Shown here piece by piece: positions 23,561-32,580 of a stretch of DNA of 57,340 nt (position 1 is its first letter; every line of letters starts with the position of its first letter). The notes beneath the pieces are model-generated. The model ran no database searches, was not told where the DNA came from, and saw only the letters and a program-made list of their open reading frames with translations. A program made the position numbers and the translations under genes. Origin of the DNA: Oscillospiraceae bacterium (GTDB taxonomy: Bacteria > Bacillota > Clostridia > Oscillospirales > CAG-272); the NCBI GenBank assembly GCA_015065295.1, contig SVQN01000008.1, positions 1-57,340 of the forward strand, given 5' to 3'.

Positions 23561-23621
23561 TTTTCTTGGGGAGGGACTTTTTGAAAAAAGTCCCTCCCCA
23601 AACCCCTCTTCAAAAACTTTT
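23561..23621 (-). repeat. R1 hairpin repeat, copy d (after the UroD-like gene)
   Basis: TTTTCTTGGGGAGGGACTTT, loop, AAAGTCCCTCCCCAAACCCC, tail CAAAAACTTTT. Starts eight bases after the stop and can act as its terminator. It faces copy e. Confidence 0.85.
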
Positions 23622-23635
23622 CAACAAAAAAATAA

Positions 23636-23721
23636 GACAAAGTTTGTGCAGATTTTCTGTAAGAAAAACCGTCTGTAAATCGTACAGGAGTTTTTCACAT
23701 CAAATCTGCACAAACTTTGTC
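23636..23721. repeat. 20-bp inverted repeat joining two R1 copies
   Basis: GACAAAGTTTGTGCAGATTT (23636-23655) is perfectly complementary to 23702-23721. The same CTGCACAAACTTTG sequence recurs beside R1 copy g (49134-49154) and, diverged, beside b and c. It is therefore the outer end of R1, here in two head-to-head copies. Confidence 0.8.
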
Positions 23722-23736
23722 TGTTTTTATCCGTAT

Positions 23737-23806
23737 AAAAGTTTTTGAAAAGATAGGGGTTTGGGGGAAGGAATCCTTTTTCCAAAAAGGGTTCCTTCCC
23801 CCAAGA
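23737..23806 (+). repeat. R1 hairpin repeat, copy e (after the TauE-like gene)
   Basis: AAAAGTTTTTGAAAAG, GGGGTTTGGGGGAAGGAATCC, loop, GGGTTCCTTCCCCCAAGAA. Ends seven bases before the minus-strand stop at 23813; likely terminator. Confidence 0.85.
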
Positions 23807-23812
23807 ACATCC

Positions 23813-24592
23813 TCACATCAGATAATTCACCGCGATCATCACCGCGCCGAGTACTACCAGTACCGCGCCGACGGCACGGTTGAGCGTTTTCGGCTGGGCT
23901 TTGTTGGCGAATTTTGCGGCGATCAGTGCCCACAGAAGCGTGAACGCCACGCACAGTACCAGCACCATCGGATCGGGCATCCCGTCAATGGTGAAATGCG
24001 ACAGCGAACCGGTCAGCGCGGTAAACGTCATGATGAACACGCTCGTTCCCACGGCGGTTTTCAGCTCGTAGCCGAGAACGGTCGTGAGAATCAGAAGCAT
24101 CATCATTCCGCCGCCCGCGCCGACGAAGCCGCAGATGAAGCCGATCCCCGCGCCGCACAGGATCGAACGGATGATCCGCTGCTTCAGCGGGACGCTCTCC
24201 ATCGCTTCCTTGGTCGTCATGACCGGCTTGACGATGAACTTCACGCCGAGCATCAGCGTCATGAACAGCGAAAAGCTGCCCATCGTCTGCTGGGGAACCT
24301 TACTGGCGACCCAGCTTCCGACCATGGTAAAGACCAGCACCGTCATCATCATGACAAGGCCGTTTTTTACGTCAAGATTTTTGTTTTTTCCGTAGGTGTA
24401 CGCCGACACCGCGCTTGCCAGAACGTCGCTCGCCAGCGCAATGCCGACAGCGGTGTACGGCTCCAGTCCGAGAAACGTAATCAGCATCGGCGAGATCACG
24501 GCGGCGGCACTCATTCCGGCAAATCCGGTGCCGAGTCCCGCGCCCATCCCCGCGAAAAAGCAGACCGCAAGGGTTACAAAAAGATTTTCCAT
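23813..24592 (-). CDS. TauE/SafE-family sulfite/anion exporter-like membrane protein
   Basis: 259 residues and about eight predicted transmembrane helices. Two internally repeated Gly-rich halves are visible: GAGLGTGFAGMSAAAV near the start and CGFVGAGGGMMMLLIL in the middle, as in the TauE/SafE family that moves sulfite, organosulfonates or related anions across the cytoplasmic membrane. The substrate is not predictable. The ATG at 24592 follows the upstream gene's stop by one base (TAAGATGG), so the two are translationally coupled. The gene is followed by an R1 hairpin. Confidence 0.88.
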   Translation of the reverse strand: MENLFVTLAVCFFAGMGAGLGTGFAGMSAAAVISPMLITFLGLEPYTAVGIALASDVLASAVSAYTYGKNKNLDVKNGLVMMMTVLVFTMVGSWVASKVPQQTMGSFSLFMTLMLGVKFIVKPVMTTKEAMESVPLKQRIIRSILCGAGIGFICGFVGAGGGMMMLLILTTVLGYELKTAVGTSVFIMTFTALTGSLSHFTIDGMPDPMVLVLCVAFTLLWALIAAKFANKAQPKTLNRAVGAVLVVLGAVMIAVNYLM

Positions 24593-24593
24593 C

Positions 24594-25448
24594 TTACGGC
24601 ATCTCCGTTTCTGCCGGTTCCTCGTCCGGTTCGACATATCCTTCCGGATATTCGTAATTCATGATGTTTTTGAACACGTCCATGCTGACCGCGTGCTGCT
24701 TTTCCGCTCTCGACTTGCCCGTCAGCGCGGACATCGTCGAAACTCGGCGCAGAGCAATCACGGCATCTTCCGGGAACATTTCCGCCGTACCGTAGAATTT
24801 CCAGAACTTCGTTTCATTCAGACGTACGCCGCAGTCGTCCACGGCTCCTTCGGGAATCGCGTCCTCTCCGAAAATTTCCGCGAGGGGCAGGAATCCGCCG
24901 CTTCCGTACACTTCTTCATACTGCTCCTCCGCGAGAATGCAGATCGACGCTTCCCCGCCGAAAATTTCGTAGGTGAACCGTTCCTGTACCTGCGCGTTTG
25001 ACAGGCGGTCGTAGGCAACGTCTTCTCCGCTTTCCTCGTTGGCGGCGATCATTTCGTTCAGCTGATTTTCGGTCATGAACACCATGTCGTTGAGCTGAAC
25101 GTACGTTTTGCCGTCACCGTTGTAGTCGGGACAAAGGGATTCCACCGCGTCACAGAATTTCTGATTTTCGTTCGGCGTGATATACAGAGGACCGCCGTAA
25201 ATGACGTAAACGTCCGGATTCTGCTGACCGGCGAACTGCATGACCGCTACGCCGAGAACGACCGTGAAGAAGGAAATCACCAGTACCTTCCATTTATGAT
25301 GGTACCAGAAATTTCCCCACCGGTCAATTTCCAGCGGTTCGTCGTCCTGTGCATCGTCGGAATCCTGACCGAGCATCCGCAGCCGTCTGGCGGCGTTGGA
25401 TTCTTCCGTTTCGGGATTCTGCTGTGTATTCTTATCGTTTTCTTCCAT
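24594..25448 (-). CDS. Single-span membrane protein of unknown function
   Basis: 284 residues that I do not recognise. An acidic N-terminus of about 40 residues (EENDKNTQQNPETEES) precedes one transmembrane helix (about residues 57-76: VLVISFFTVVLGVAVMQFAG). The rest is a soluble, mostly acidic domain, probably extracytoplasmic, ending in a Glu/Pro-rich tail. The start at 25448 is chosen because AGGAGAATATA immediately precedes it. It sits between the GH78-like gene (17 bases upstream) and the TauE-like gene, coupled to the latter. A periplasmic-style sensor or anchor is possible, but there is no direct evidence. Confidence 0.75.
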   Translation of the reverse strand: MEENDKNTQQNPETEESNAARRLRMLGQDSDDAQDDEPLEIDRWGNFWYHHKWKVLVISFFTVVLGVAVMQFAGQQNPDVYVIYGGPLYITPNENQKFCDAVESLCPDYNGDGKTYVQLNDMVFMTENQLNEMIAANEESGEDVAYDRLSNAQVQERFTYEIFGGEASICILAEEQYEEVYGSGGFLPLAEIFGEDAIPEGAVDDCGVRLNETKFWKFYGTAEMFPEDAVIALRRVSTMSALTGKSRAEKQHAVSMDVFKNIMNYEYPEGYVEPDEEPAETEMP

Positions 25449-25465
25449 TATATTCTCCTGTCCGA

Positions 25466-27559
25466 TCAGTTCTTCATGCACTCGTCAATGTACACCGCCG
25501 CCATGGACGCAAAGCCGTGGTTCAGGCTGCAGCTCAGGTTCGAGTGTTCCCAGAGCGTGCCGGTCAGGTTCGCCATGTTCGAGAAGAAGTCGCGGCATTC
25601 CTGAAGCACGTTCGCCTTGTAGCCGTACCGGAGCAGGAGTTCCAGACGGAGGTAGTTCCCCACGATTGCGTTGGACGGGTAAACATTCGGGTACACCGTC
25701 TTTGCATCACGCTTCGGGCCGAACTTTGTCAGCATCCGTTCAAACAGGCCGGCGTATTCGTCCTTCGAGATCACGTCAAAGTAGAAGGCGTAATACTGGC
25801 AGGTTTCGGTGAGATGCCCGGTCTTGATAAGTTTGCCGTTTTCGTCGCGGACAGCGTTGTCTTCGAAAAATTCACCGTTCCATGCAAGTTCGCGGATTGC
25901 CGACTTCATTGCCGCCGCCTTTTCTGACAGCGCGGGATCGTCATACATTTCCGCAACCGCTTCCAGTGCCGCCGCCCAGATCATGTTCGACGGATAGTTC
26001 AGACCCTTGATGTAGTCCCCATCGTTGCACTTGCTCCATTCGATGAAGACCCAGCTTTCGAGGTTTTCGAGAAGCCCGTATTCGTTGTAATATTTTTCGA
26101 AGAACTTCACCAGTCCGTAGACCTTGTCCTTCGACATCCGGCGCATTTCGTCGTCGCCGGTGCGCTTCCAGTAGTTGCGGAGTTCCAGAATATACCACAT
26201 CGTCCAGTTCGGGATGTACACGCCGTCGTTATGGTCGGCAGGATAGCACATCGGGATCATGCCTTCCGGCAGATACTTCGACTGGGGACACATCGCGTAG
26301 TTTTCGAGATTGCTCTTTTCCACAAGATTCTTTCCCGTGAAGAGAGCTTCCGAACGTGCGGAGAAATAGCTGTCGCAGAGCCATCCGGCACGTTCGCGGG
26401 ACGGACAGTCGGTCAGCACGTCCACGGCGTTCTGCGCGAAGGTATTAACCGCCGCTTTCACGATGTTGTTCAGTTCCGCGTCGCCGTAATCATATTCAAA
26501 CGATGCCGCGTCGGGATTTTCGTACAGTACCATGCCGAAATCCGCGATGTCCGCCGTACCTTCGGAAACGACCACAGACGCAAAGCGTGCTGCCGCCGCT
26601 TCAAACGAAATCAGGTGATGTTCGCCCGCGGGCATCGTGTATTTCACGACGTTGCAGCAGTCGTTGCGGAACGGGGAAACGGACTTGTGCGTGTCCTTCT
26701 GCGTGATGATCTCATCAAAGAAAATGTACAGCGTTGTGTCCGTCTTTGCGTTCACGTCGAGCTTGAAGAAGCCGGTCAGCGTCCGTCCGAAATCGTAGGT
26801 CTGGTACGTCATCGGAGACATCGTACCGCCGGAACCGTCGCCCTTTGCGGCAAACGTGAAGCGGCAGACCTCTTCGCCGGAGTCTTCTTCCAGTTCTTCC
26901 GGATAGAAACCCTTGAACTTCACGGGGTCAATGCCGTAGTACGCACGGTCGCGCCAGAGCTTCGCATCGGGATTCGTGCCGACGGTACCGTATTCGACAT
27001 AAGAAGCGGGCAGTACGTCCAGTTTCGGATAATTCACATGGCGCGGGAGAAGTGCGTTCATCGGAACGACTTCGGTTTCAACCGGCGTTTGTCCGTCGGC
27101 TGTTCCGGCATAGAACGCCTTCGGGTCGCCGGTGAGATGGTAAATTTCGGTATACGTCCGCTGGAAGCTGAACCGGCGCACCTTCTGGACACGCTCGGTC
27201 ATGCGGTAAGCGGCAAAATCGGAAGCAGCCGCAAGAACAGTTTCGCCTTCCTTGATTTCCGCCGCAAAGAAGGGACGTTCGTCCACGGTGTAGAACGTGT
27301 TGGTGTTCGCGGAATACACTTCCACGGAAAGAACGGTTTCACATCCCGCCCATTTTGCAAGGGAATAGGTGTCGAGACGGGAGTACCCGTGTGCGGCTCT
27401 CGCGGGACCATAGCCGATCAGTTCCCCGTTCACGAAAAGACGATAGAGATTGGATGCGGCAAGGTCGATCACGGTATCCGCCGACGGCGTCAGCGCATAC
27501 TGAAAAGTTACGGCAATATTTTTTTCTTCGGACAGGCCTTTTGCCCATACAGCATACAT
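25466..27559 (-). CDS. GH78-like alpha-L-rhamnosidase family protein
   Basis: 697 residues. An N-terminal beta-sandwich region (about 1-330) contains a NLYRLFVNGELIGYGPAR segment typical of rhamnosidase accessory domains. The (alpha/alpha)6 catalytic domain includes the hallmark DCPSRERAGWLCD and later WVFIEWSKCNDGD, with acidic residues suited to hydrolysis. The family removes terminal alpha-L-rhamnose from plant or bacterial glycans. There is no signal peptide, so it is cytosolic. The promoter is near consensus, and its -35 overlaps the thrS stop codon. It leads a three-gene unit with a membrane protein and a TauE-like exporter. Confidence 0.85.
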   Translation of the reverse strand: MYAVWAKGLSEEKNIAVTFQYALTPSADTVIDLAASNLYRLFVNGELIGYGPARAAHGYSRLDTYSLAKWAGCETVLSVEVYSANTNTFYTVDERPFFAAEIKEGETVLAAASDFAAYRMTERVQKVRRFSFQRTYTEIYHLTGDPKAFYAGTADGQTPVETEVVPMNALLPRHVNYPKLDVLPASYVEYGTVGTNPDAKLWRDRAYYGIDPVKFKGFYPEELEEDSGEEVCRFTFAAKGDGSGGTMSPMTYQTYDFGRTLTGFFKLDVNAKTDTTLYIFFDEIITQKDTHKSVSPFRNDCCNVVKYTMPAGEHHLISFEAAAARFASVVVSEGTADIADFGMVLYENPDAASFEYDYGDAELNNIVKAAVNTFAQNAVDVLTDCPSRERAGWLCDSYFSARSEALFTGKNLVEKSNLENYAMCPQSKYLPEGMIPMCYPADHNDGVYIPNWTMWYILELRNYWKRTGDDEMRRMSKDKVYGLVKFFEKYYNEYGLLENLESWVFIEWSKCNDGDYIKGLNYPSNMIWAAALEAVAEMYDDPALSEKAAAMKSAIRELAWNGEFFEDNAVRDENGKLIKTGHLTETCQYYAFYFDVISKDEYAGLFERMLTKFGPKRDAKTVYPNVYPSNAIVGNYLRLELLLRYGYKANVLQECRDFFSNMANLTGTLWEHSNLSCSLNHGFASMAAVYIDECMKN

Positions 27560-27598
27560 AAAAAATTCCTCACTTTCGGAAATTCTGTCGTTGGTACT

Positions 27599-27627
27599 AT
27601 TGTAGCATACCCGTCCGTCGATGTCAA
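27599..27627 (-). promoter_or_regulatory. Promoter of the GH78-like gene
   Basis: Minus strand: TTGACA (27622-27627), 17-bp spacer, TACAAT (27599-27604) with extended TGC. The -35 overlaps the thrS stop codon (27624-27626). Confidence 0.8.
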
Positions 27628-29381
27628 TGGGCGCATTCCTCTTTTATTTTCTTCACAAATTCGTCCGGACGCATCACCGTTCCCGTACCGTCGTCACGGC
27701 ATCGCACGGACACCGTCCCGTCCGCCGCTTCCCGTTCGCCGACGATCAGCAGATACGGTACCCTCTCCACATACTGGGCTTCGCGGATCATGTAGCCGAT
27801 CTTTTCTTTCCGTTTGTCCAGTTCGTATCGGATGCCGGCATCCCGCAGAACCTCGCAGACCTCTTCGGCATATTCTTCGCATTTTTCGGAGACGAGCAGA
27901 ACCTTTGCCTGCACCGGCGCGAGCCAGACCGGGAATTTTCCGGCGTAGTGCTCGGTCAGAATGCCGATAAACCGTTCGATTGAGCCGAAACAGACCCGGT
28001 GAATCATGACCGGACGCTGTTTCTGTCCGTTTTCGTCCGTGTACGTCAGTTCAAAATTCTGCGGAAGCTGGAAATCAAGCTGGATCGTCCCGCACTGCCA
28101 CGTCCGTCCGAGACTGTCGCTCAGGTGGAAGTCGATCTTCGGCCCGTAGAAAGCACCGTCCCCCTCATTGATCGTATACGCCTTTCCGGAGCGTTCCAGA
28201 GCCTCGCGCAGACCGTTTTCGGCGGCTTCCCAGTCCTCATCGCTGCCCATGCTGTTCTCCGGACGGGTGGACAGTTCGAGCGTATACGGGAATCCGAACG
28301 TCCGGTAAACCTCGTCGATCAGGCGGATCACGCCTTCGATCTCGTCGGCAATCTGTTCCTTCCGCATGAAAATGTGCGCGTCATCCTGCGTGAAGCAGCG
28401 GACGCGGAACAAACCGTGGAGGGTTCCTTTCAGTTCATTCCGGTGAACAAGACCGAGTTCCGCAAGCCGCAGCGGAAAATCCCGGTAACTGTGCGGCCGG
28501 TTCCGGTAGACGAGAATGCCGCCCGGACAACTCATCGGCTTGATGCAGTAGTCCTCCCCGTCGATGACCGTGGAATACATCGTATCGCGGTAGTGTTCCC
28601 AGTGTCCGCTCGTTTCCCAGAGACTGCGGTGCAGGATGACCGGCGTGGAAATCTCCCGATACCCGTTTTTCCGGTGAATCGTCCGCCAGTAATCGGTCAG
28701 CACTTCCCGCAGAATCATTCCGTTCGGGAGGAAAAACGGGAATCCGGGACCTTCGTCGCAAAGCTGGAACAAATCCATCTCCCGCCCGATGATCCGGTGA
28801 TCGCGTTTCGCCGCCTCTGCCTGACGGTGTTCGTATTCGTCCAGTTCTTCCTGCGACGGAAAAGCAACGCCGTGAATTCGCGTGAGCATTTTGTTTGCGC
28901 TGTCGTTTTTCCAGTACGCACCCGATACGCCGGTGAGCCGGAACGCTTTCAGTCCCTTCGTATACGGAATATGCAGACCATCGCACCGGTCGATGAATTC
29001 TCCCTGACGGCAGAAACAGACACGGGCGTTCTCCGGCAGTTCCGCAATCTGTTCATGCCGGTAGGGTTCATGACGTTCGCGCATCAGACCGGCGGCGGCC
29101 TCCCGTTCCAGAACAAACAGCTTGACGGGCAAGTTTTCCTTCACGATGACCCGCATTTCCGCTTCGATCTTTGGAAGATCATCGGCGGAAATCTTCGCTT
29201 CTCCCGGATCAAAATCGTAAAAAAATCCCTTTTCCGATGCGGCACTTCCGGCGAGGGATGCCCCGGGCCAGAGCCGCTGTACCGCCTGAGCGAGAATATG
29301 CGCGGCACTGTGCCGCAGAACCATCCGTTCCTCCGCACCTTCACAGATACTGATACGTCCATCCATTTCGATGACTTTCAT
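27624..29381 (-). CDS. thrS: Threonine--tRNA ligase lacking the N-terminal TGS domain
   Basis: 585 residues against about 640 in the usual enzyme. It begins almost at the editing domain (HSAAHILAQAV, HxxxH) with no TGS domain. The editing site Cys is in IDRCDGLH. The class II core has KPMSCPGG (zinc Cys), motif 2 HRNELKGTLHGLFRVRCF, DDAHIF (zinc His) and motif 3 CFGSIERFIGIL. A C-terminal anticodon-binding domain follows. It charges tRNA-Thr. Expression is under a T-box leader (29433-29710) with a consensus promoter, so it should be induced when tRNA-Thr is uncharged. There is no terminator before the GH78-like gene. Confidence 0.94.
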   Translation of the reverse strand: MKVIEMDGRISICEGAEERMVLRHSAAHILAQAVQRLWPGASLAGSAASEKGFFYDFDPGEAKISADDLPKIEAEMRVIVKENLPVKLFVLEREAAAGLMRERHEPYRHEQIAELPENARVCFCRQGEFIDRCDGLHIPYTKGLKAFRLTGVSGAYWKNDSANKMLTRIHGVAFPSQEELDEYEHRQAEAAKRDHRIIGREMDLFQLCDEGPGFPFFLPNGMILREVLTDYWRTIHRKNGYREISTPVILHRSLWETSGHWEHYRDTMYSTVIDGEDYCIKPMSCPGGILVYRNRPHSYRDFPLRLAELGLVHRNELKGTLHGLFRVRCFTQDDAHIFMRKEQIADEIEGVIRLIDEVYRTFGFPYTLELSTRPENSMGSDEDWEAAENGLREALERSGKAYTINEGDGAFYGPKIDFHLSDSLGRTWQCGTIQLDFQLPQNFELTYTDENGQKQRPVMIHRVCFGSIERFIGILTEHYAGKFPVWLAPVQAKVLLVSEKCEEYAEEVCEVLRDAGIRYELDKRKEKIGYMIREAQYVERVPYLLIVGEREAADGTVSVRCRDDGTGTVMRPDEFVKKIKEECAH

Positions 29382-29432
29382 GAGAATCTCTCCTTATTCA
29401 AAAAATATAAAATAATAAATTGAACAAGAAAA

Positions 29433-29710
29433 GCACCCCGACCGTCACAGGACTACAAAAAGCTGCAACAGGTCAAGGGTGCATACTACTCACGAAAAAA
29501 TGCACGGTTCCACCTTGATTTTTCACTTTCGGATTCCAACAAATCCTATTCTTTGACGCAGAAATACGGCAGTGCTTACTCTGCTTTCGGCACGGCAGCT
29601 CAGGAGCGGTCTTCACCTCTGCTTTCCATAAGAAACTTCCACCATCTGTTTCTCTCTCTGTCTGTTCCGCAAAGGCTACTCTTTCCATCATAGCTTTTCT
29701 TATTCAATTG
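29433..29710 (-). promoter_or_regulatory. T-box riboswitch leader of thrS
   Basis: The minus-strand leader contains the T-box core AAGGTGGAACCGTGCA (29501-29516). A terminator follows it: GCACCC..GACC (29471-29482) pairs with GGTC.GGGGTGC (29433-29443), then TTTTCTTGTT. The T-box stretch GTGCA can compete for the terminator arm. In Stem I, the likely specifier loop reads GAAG-ACC-GCTC with ACC at 29610-29608, a threonine codon. Uncharged tRNA-Thr is expected to allow read-through into thrS. Confidence 0.85.
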
Positions 29711-29715
29711 CTTGC

Positions 29716-29745
29716 AGTATACCATATCCGTTCCCATTTTGTCAA
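29716..29745 (-). promoter_or_regulatory. Promoter of the thrS T-box transcript
   Basis: Minus strand: TTGACA (29740-29745), 18-bp spacer, TATACT (29716-29721). Confidence 0.8.
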
Positions 29746-29788
29746 TAGTTCCGTTCCAAAAATTTCTTCCGCCGCTGAAAGACAAGCC

Positions 29789-29817
29789 TTGCATTTTTCC
29801 CGCCGACCTGCTATAAT
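29789..29817 (+). promoter_or_regulatory. Promoter of the GNAT/ZIP operon
   Basis: TTGCAT (29789-29794), 17-bp spacer, TATAAT (29812-29817) with extended TGC. Confidence 0.75.
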
Positions 29818-29852
29818 GACAGCAGAATCATCCGGAAAGGAACGTTTTTTTC

Positions 29853-30320
29853 ATGGAAAACATCACCATCCGCCCGATCGTCGCGGGTGACGAAGGGGCA
29901 ATCAACGAATTTTTTGACGCAATGGGCGGCGAATCCCGTGCGCTGTTCAACCGCCACGGAGGAAATCAGGCAGGCGTTCTGAATTTCTGCAGAGAGCAGA
30001 ACACCGACCGCTGCCGCTACTGGATGGCGGAAGCGACGGACGGACGCATGGCGGGTCTGATCTTCCTGTGGGATCTGCACACCGGGGTTCCGTGGCTCGG
30101 CATTGCCGTCCGGGAAGACCTCAGAGGTCAGCATCTCGGCCGCAAACTGATCGCCTTCGCACAGGATTACGCACGCGAAAACGGCAAAGGCGGCATCCAG
30201 CTGACAACGCACGTCGCCAATCTGCGCGGTCAGTCTCTCTACGAAACCATGGGATTCCGCAAGCTCGGAACGCACGGCGCAAACGGCGAATTCTATTACC
30301 TGTTCCGCTTCGGCGAATAA
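29853..30320 (+). CDS. GNAT-family N-acetyltransferase
   Basis: 155 residues, one GNAT domain. Motif A is WLGIAVREDLRGQHLGRKLI (the RGQHLG loop binds the CoA pyrophosphate), followed by LTTHVANLRGQSLYETMGF, typical of the last conserved strand-helix. It transfers acetyl from acetyl-CoA to an amine of unknown identity. A ribosome binding site (GGAAAGGAACG) lies upstream. It shares a transcript with the ZIP transporter (17-base gap), which may be accidental. Confidence 0.88.
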   Translation: MENITIRPIVAGDEGAINEFFDAMGGESRALFNRHGGNQAGVLNFCREQNTDRCRYWMAEATDGRMAGLIFLWDLHTGVPWLGIAVREDLRGQHLGRKLIAFAQDYARENGKGGIQLTTHVANLRGQSLYETMGFRKLGTHGANGEFYYLFRFGE

Positions 30321-30337
30321 CCAAGGAGGATTTCTGT

Positions 30338-31102
30338 ATGCAAATGGTTCTTCTCACTGCCCTCGGTGTCGGCGGCGCGACCATCATCGGTGCGCTGATC
30401 GGCTTCGCGTTCAAACAGTTTTCCCATCGTTTTTCCGATATCATCCTCTCGTTTGCGGCCGGAGTCATGCTCTCCGCTGCCGTTCTCGGTCTGGTTCTCC
30501 CCGCAGTGGAATACGGCGGAGGCGGCGTGTCCGGTCTGCTCGTCACCATCGCAGGCATTTTTGCCGGTGCGCTCTGCCTGAACCTCATCGACAAACTCGT
30601 CCCGCACCTTCACAAAATGATCGGCTCCGACATCGAATCCCATCCCGGAAACGGTGCCAATCTGAGCAAAGTTCTGCTGTTCGTCATGGCAATCGCCATC
30701 CATAATCTGCCCGAAGGGATCGCGGCGGGGGTCGGCTTCGGCTCCGGCAACACCTCGCAGGCTCTGATGATCGCAGGCGGGATCGCGCTCCAGAACATCC
30801 CCGAAGGCATGGTCATCATCGGTCCGATGCTCGCGGCAGGCGTATCCCCGAAAAAAACGCTCGTCCTTGCCATGATGACCGGACTGGTGGAAGTCGCCGG
30901 TACCCTGATCGGCTATTTTGCTGTAACAATCGCATCCGCCATTCTGCCCTTCGCCCTCGCGTTTGCCGGCGGTACGATGCTCTACGTCGTCAGCGACGAA
31001 ATGATCCCCGAAACGCACGCCCACGGCTGTGAACGCGGCGCGACGTACGCATTATTGGTGGGGTTCTGTCTGATGCTTGTGACGGATGTCCTGATCGGAT
31101 GA
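30338..31102 (+). CDS. ZIP-family divalent metal transporter
   Basis: 254 residues with about eight transmembrane helices. The metal-site helices IV and V show IHNLPEGIAAG and LQNIPEGMVI, diagnostic of ZIP (GufA-like) transporters that bring zinc or related divalent metals into the cytoplasm. A later DEMIPETHAHG adds potential ligands. The start at 30338 has AAGGAGGA seven bases upstream. It ends exactly where an R2-type repeat begins, and the stop codon TGA is part of the TGAGTGAAGAG junction. The specific metal is not predictable. Confidence 0.9.
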   Translation: MQMVLLTALGVGGATIIGALIGFAFKQFSHRFSDIILSFAAGVMLSAAVLGLVLPAVEYGGGGVSGLLVTIAGIFAGALCLNLIDKLVPHLHKMIGSDIESHPGNGANLSKVLLFVMAIAIHNLPEGIAAGVGFGSGNTSQALMIAGGIALQNIPEGMVIIGPMLAAGVSPKKTLVLAMMTGLVEVAGTLIGYFAVTIASAILPFALAFAGGTMLYVVSDEMIPETHAHGCERGATYALLVGFCLMLVTDVLIG

Positions 31103-31206
31103 GTGAAGAGAGAAAAGAGAAGAGTGAAGAGAAATTGTTGAAATCGGTACCCCGCGGGTACCGATTTCTTCCTTTTCTTTTCACTTTTCTCTCTTCACTG
31201 TTCACT
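31100..31206. repeat. Diverged R2-type palindrome between ZIP and XRE genes
   Basis: The left arm is GAGTGAAGAGAGAAAAGAGAAG and the right arm a near-complement (CTTTTCACTTTTCTCTCTTCA). In the centre, GAAATCGGTACCC-CGC-GGGTACCGATTTC (31140-31168) forms a 13-bp stem. It supplies the stop codons of both convergent genes: ZIP TGA at 31100-31102 and XRE TGA at 31204-31202. It can serve as a shared terminator. Confidence 0.75.
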
Positions 31207-32449
31207 CTTCTCTTATCACATACTTCTCTATCCGCCGAACAAACGCCCGGAACCGCGCATCCTCCCGGATTCCGTCAAAGCAGCTCCATTCTTCCGTATC
31301 GGTCAGCGGCACGATGTCCCACGCCGCACATTCGACGTGATGATCGAACTCGCCGTCGCCGTTTTTTCGGACGTATTTCAAATCCACGCCGCAGAAGGTC
31401 TCGTCGCTCCGCATACAGCGGTGGAGATTGCCGGAAAAGTCCCGGACATCGTCCGGATTGCGGACACCGTACCGGAAGGTTTCATGCAGTTCGGACAGTT
31501 CCGGACAGCGGTAAGTGAGAACCGTCCCTTCCGGCAGGGAGTAGAACGCTTCCGCCAGACGAACCACGGCTTCGAGTGCGGCGAACGCTTCTTCGGTACG
31601 TCCGGACATGGCGTAATTTCCGGCAAGCTGGAATCCCCATGCAAGACGGCAGCTGTACCACAGATCCGGTACTCCATCGCCGGTGATGCCGTTCGTTCCT
31701 TCGCCGGTCATTCCGGTGAGAAGATTGAGAATGGACAGTTTCCGCAGCGTCAGCCGTTCCGCATCGGGATGCCAGCGGAACCACAGACCGTTTTCCGGCA
31801 GAATCTGGTCAAACAGCCGGTACAGTCCCTCCAGCATATTGTACTGGCGGCAGAGACGGGCGGTTTCCGCGTCGTTTTTCATCCGTGCGCGGTATTCGAG
31901 CAGTGCGGAACGCCGCATATCGTATTCCGCCGCGTAGGTATCGAGAACTCCGGTCAGGCTGTCCTCCGGTTCCGATGCCGCCAGCAGCCGCACGAGCTGA
32001 TCTTTGTACGCCTTTTCCGCGTCACGGTGGTTCATATATTCGCGGATGTACTGGCGCATGAGACGGTTCTTCTCCGGATCGTCCGGAAACGACGACAGCG
32101 CATACACCAGATCGACCAGAATTTCCGCATCGTGCGGGTATTTGCGGTGCATTTCTTCCACCAGTGCCAGACGCTCCTCCGCCGTTTCAGATTCGTCCGT
32201 GCGGAGCCGTTTTTTGTCCCGTTCGAGATTCTGCTCCATTGTCGCTTTTTCCACGCCCATCAGGACATCGGTGGACACGCCGAAAAACGCGGCGATTTCG
32301 GGAAGAATCTCGATATCGGGGTACGACAGTCCGGTCTCCCAGCGGCTCACGGACTGGAACGATACGCCGAGCCGTTCGGCAAGCTGTTCCTGCGTCAGTC
32401 CACTGCTGTGACGGAGCCGGCGGAGATTTTCGGCAATATAAAGTTTCAT
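31202..32449 (-). CDS. XRE-family regulator with long helical C-terminal region (second copy)
   Basis: 415 residues. An N-terminal Cro/C1 helix-turn-helix (LTQEQLAERLGVSFQSVSRWE, then LSYPDIEILPEIAAFFGVS) precedes about 330 residues rich in Leu/Glu/Arg helices. Its layout and phrasing match the XRE protein at 12468-13625, including the paired Tyr-Pro-Asp segment and a closing region with CPELSELHETF-type helices. Function of the tail is unknown; ligand sensing is a guess. It has its own promoter (32506-32533), and its stop codon comes from the R2-type palindrome. Confidence 0.85.
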   Translation of the reverse strand: MKLYIAENLRRLRHSSGLTQEQLAERLGVSFQSVSRWETGLSYPDIEILPEIAAFFGVSTDVLMGVEKATMEQNLERDKKRLRTDESETAEERLALVEEMHRKYPHDAEILVDLVYALSSFPDDPEKNRLMRQYIREYMNHRDAEKAYKDQLVRLLAASEPEDSLTGVLDTYAAEYDMRRSALLEYRARMKNDAETARLCRQYNMLEGLYRLFDQILPENGLWFRWHPDAERLTLRKLSILNLLTGMTGEGTNGITGDGVPDLWYSCRLAWGFQLAGNYAMSGRTEEAFAALEAVVRLAEAFYSLPEGTVLTYRCPELSELHETFRYGVRNPDDVRDFSGNLHRCMRSDETFCGVDLKYVRKNGDGEFDHHVECAAWDIVPLTDTEEWSCFDGIREDARFRAFVRRIEKYVIREE

Positions 32450-32505
32450 GAAAAATCCTCCTGAAAAATCATTCGATAATAAAGCCGCGCACTGCTTACG
32501 GGATT

Positions 32506-32533
32506 ATTATACCAGATTTCCGGAGGATGTCCA
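32506..32533 (-). promoter_or_regulatory. Promoter of the second XRE regulator gene
   Basis: Minus strand: TGGACA (32528-32533), 16-bp spacer, TATAAT (32506-32511) with extended TGG. Confidence 0.65.
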
Positions 32534-32580
32534 TATCCTGTTCCGCGAGAGCTATTCAAGCATCTCGTGAATTCACTGTT

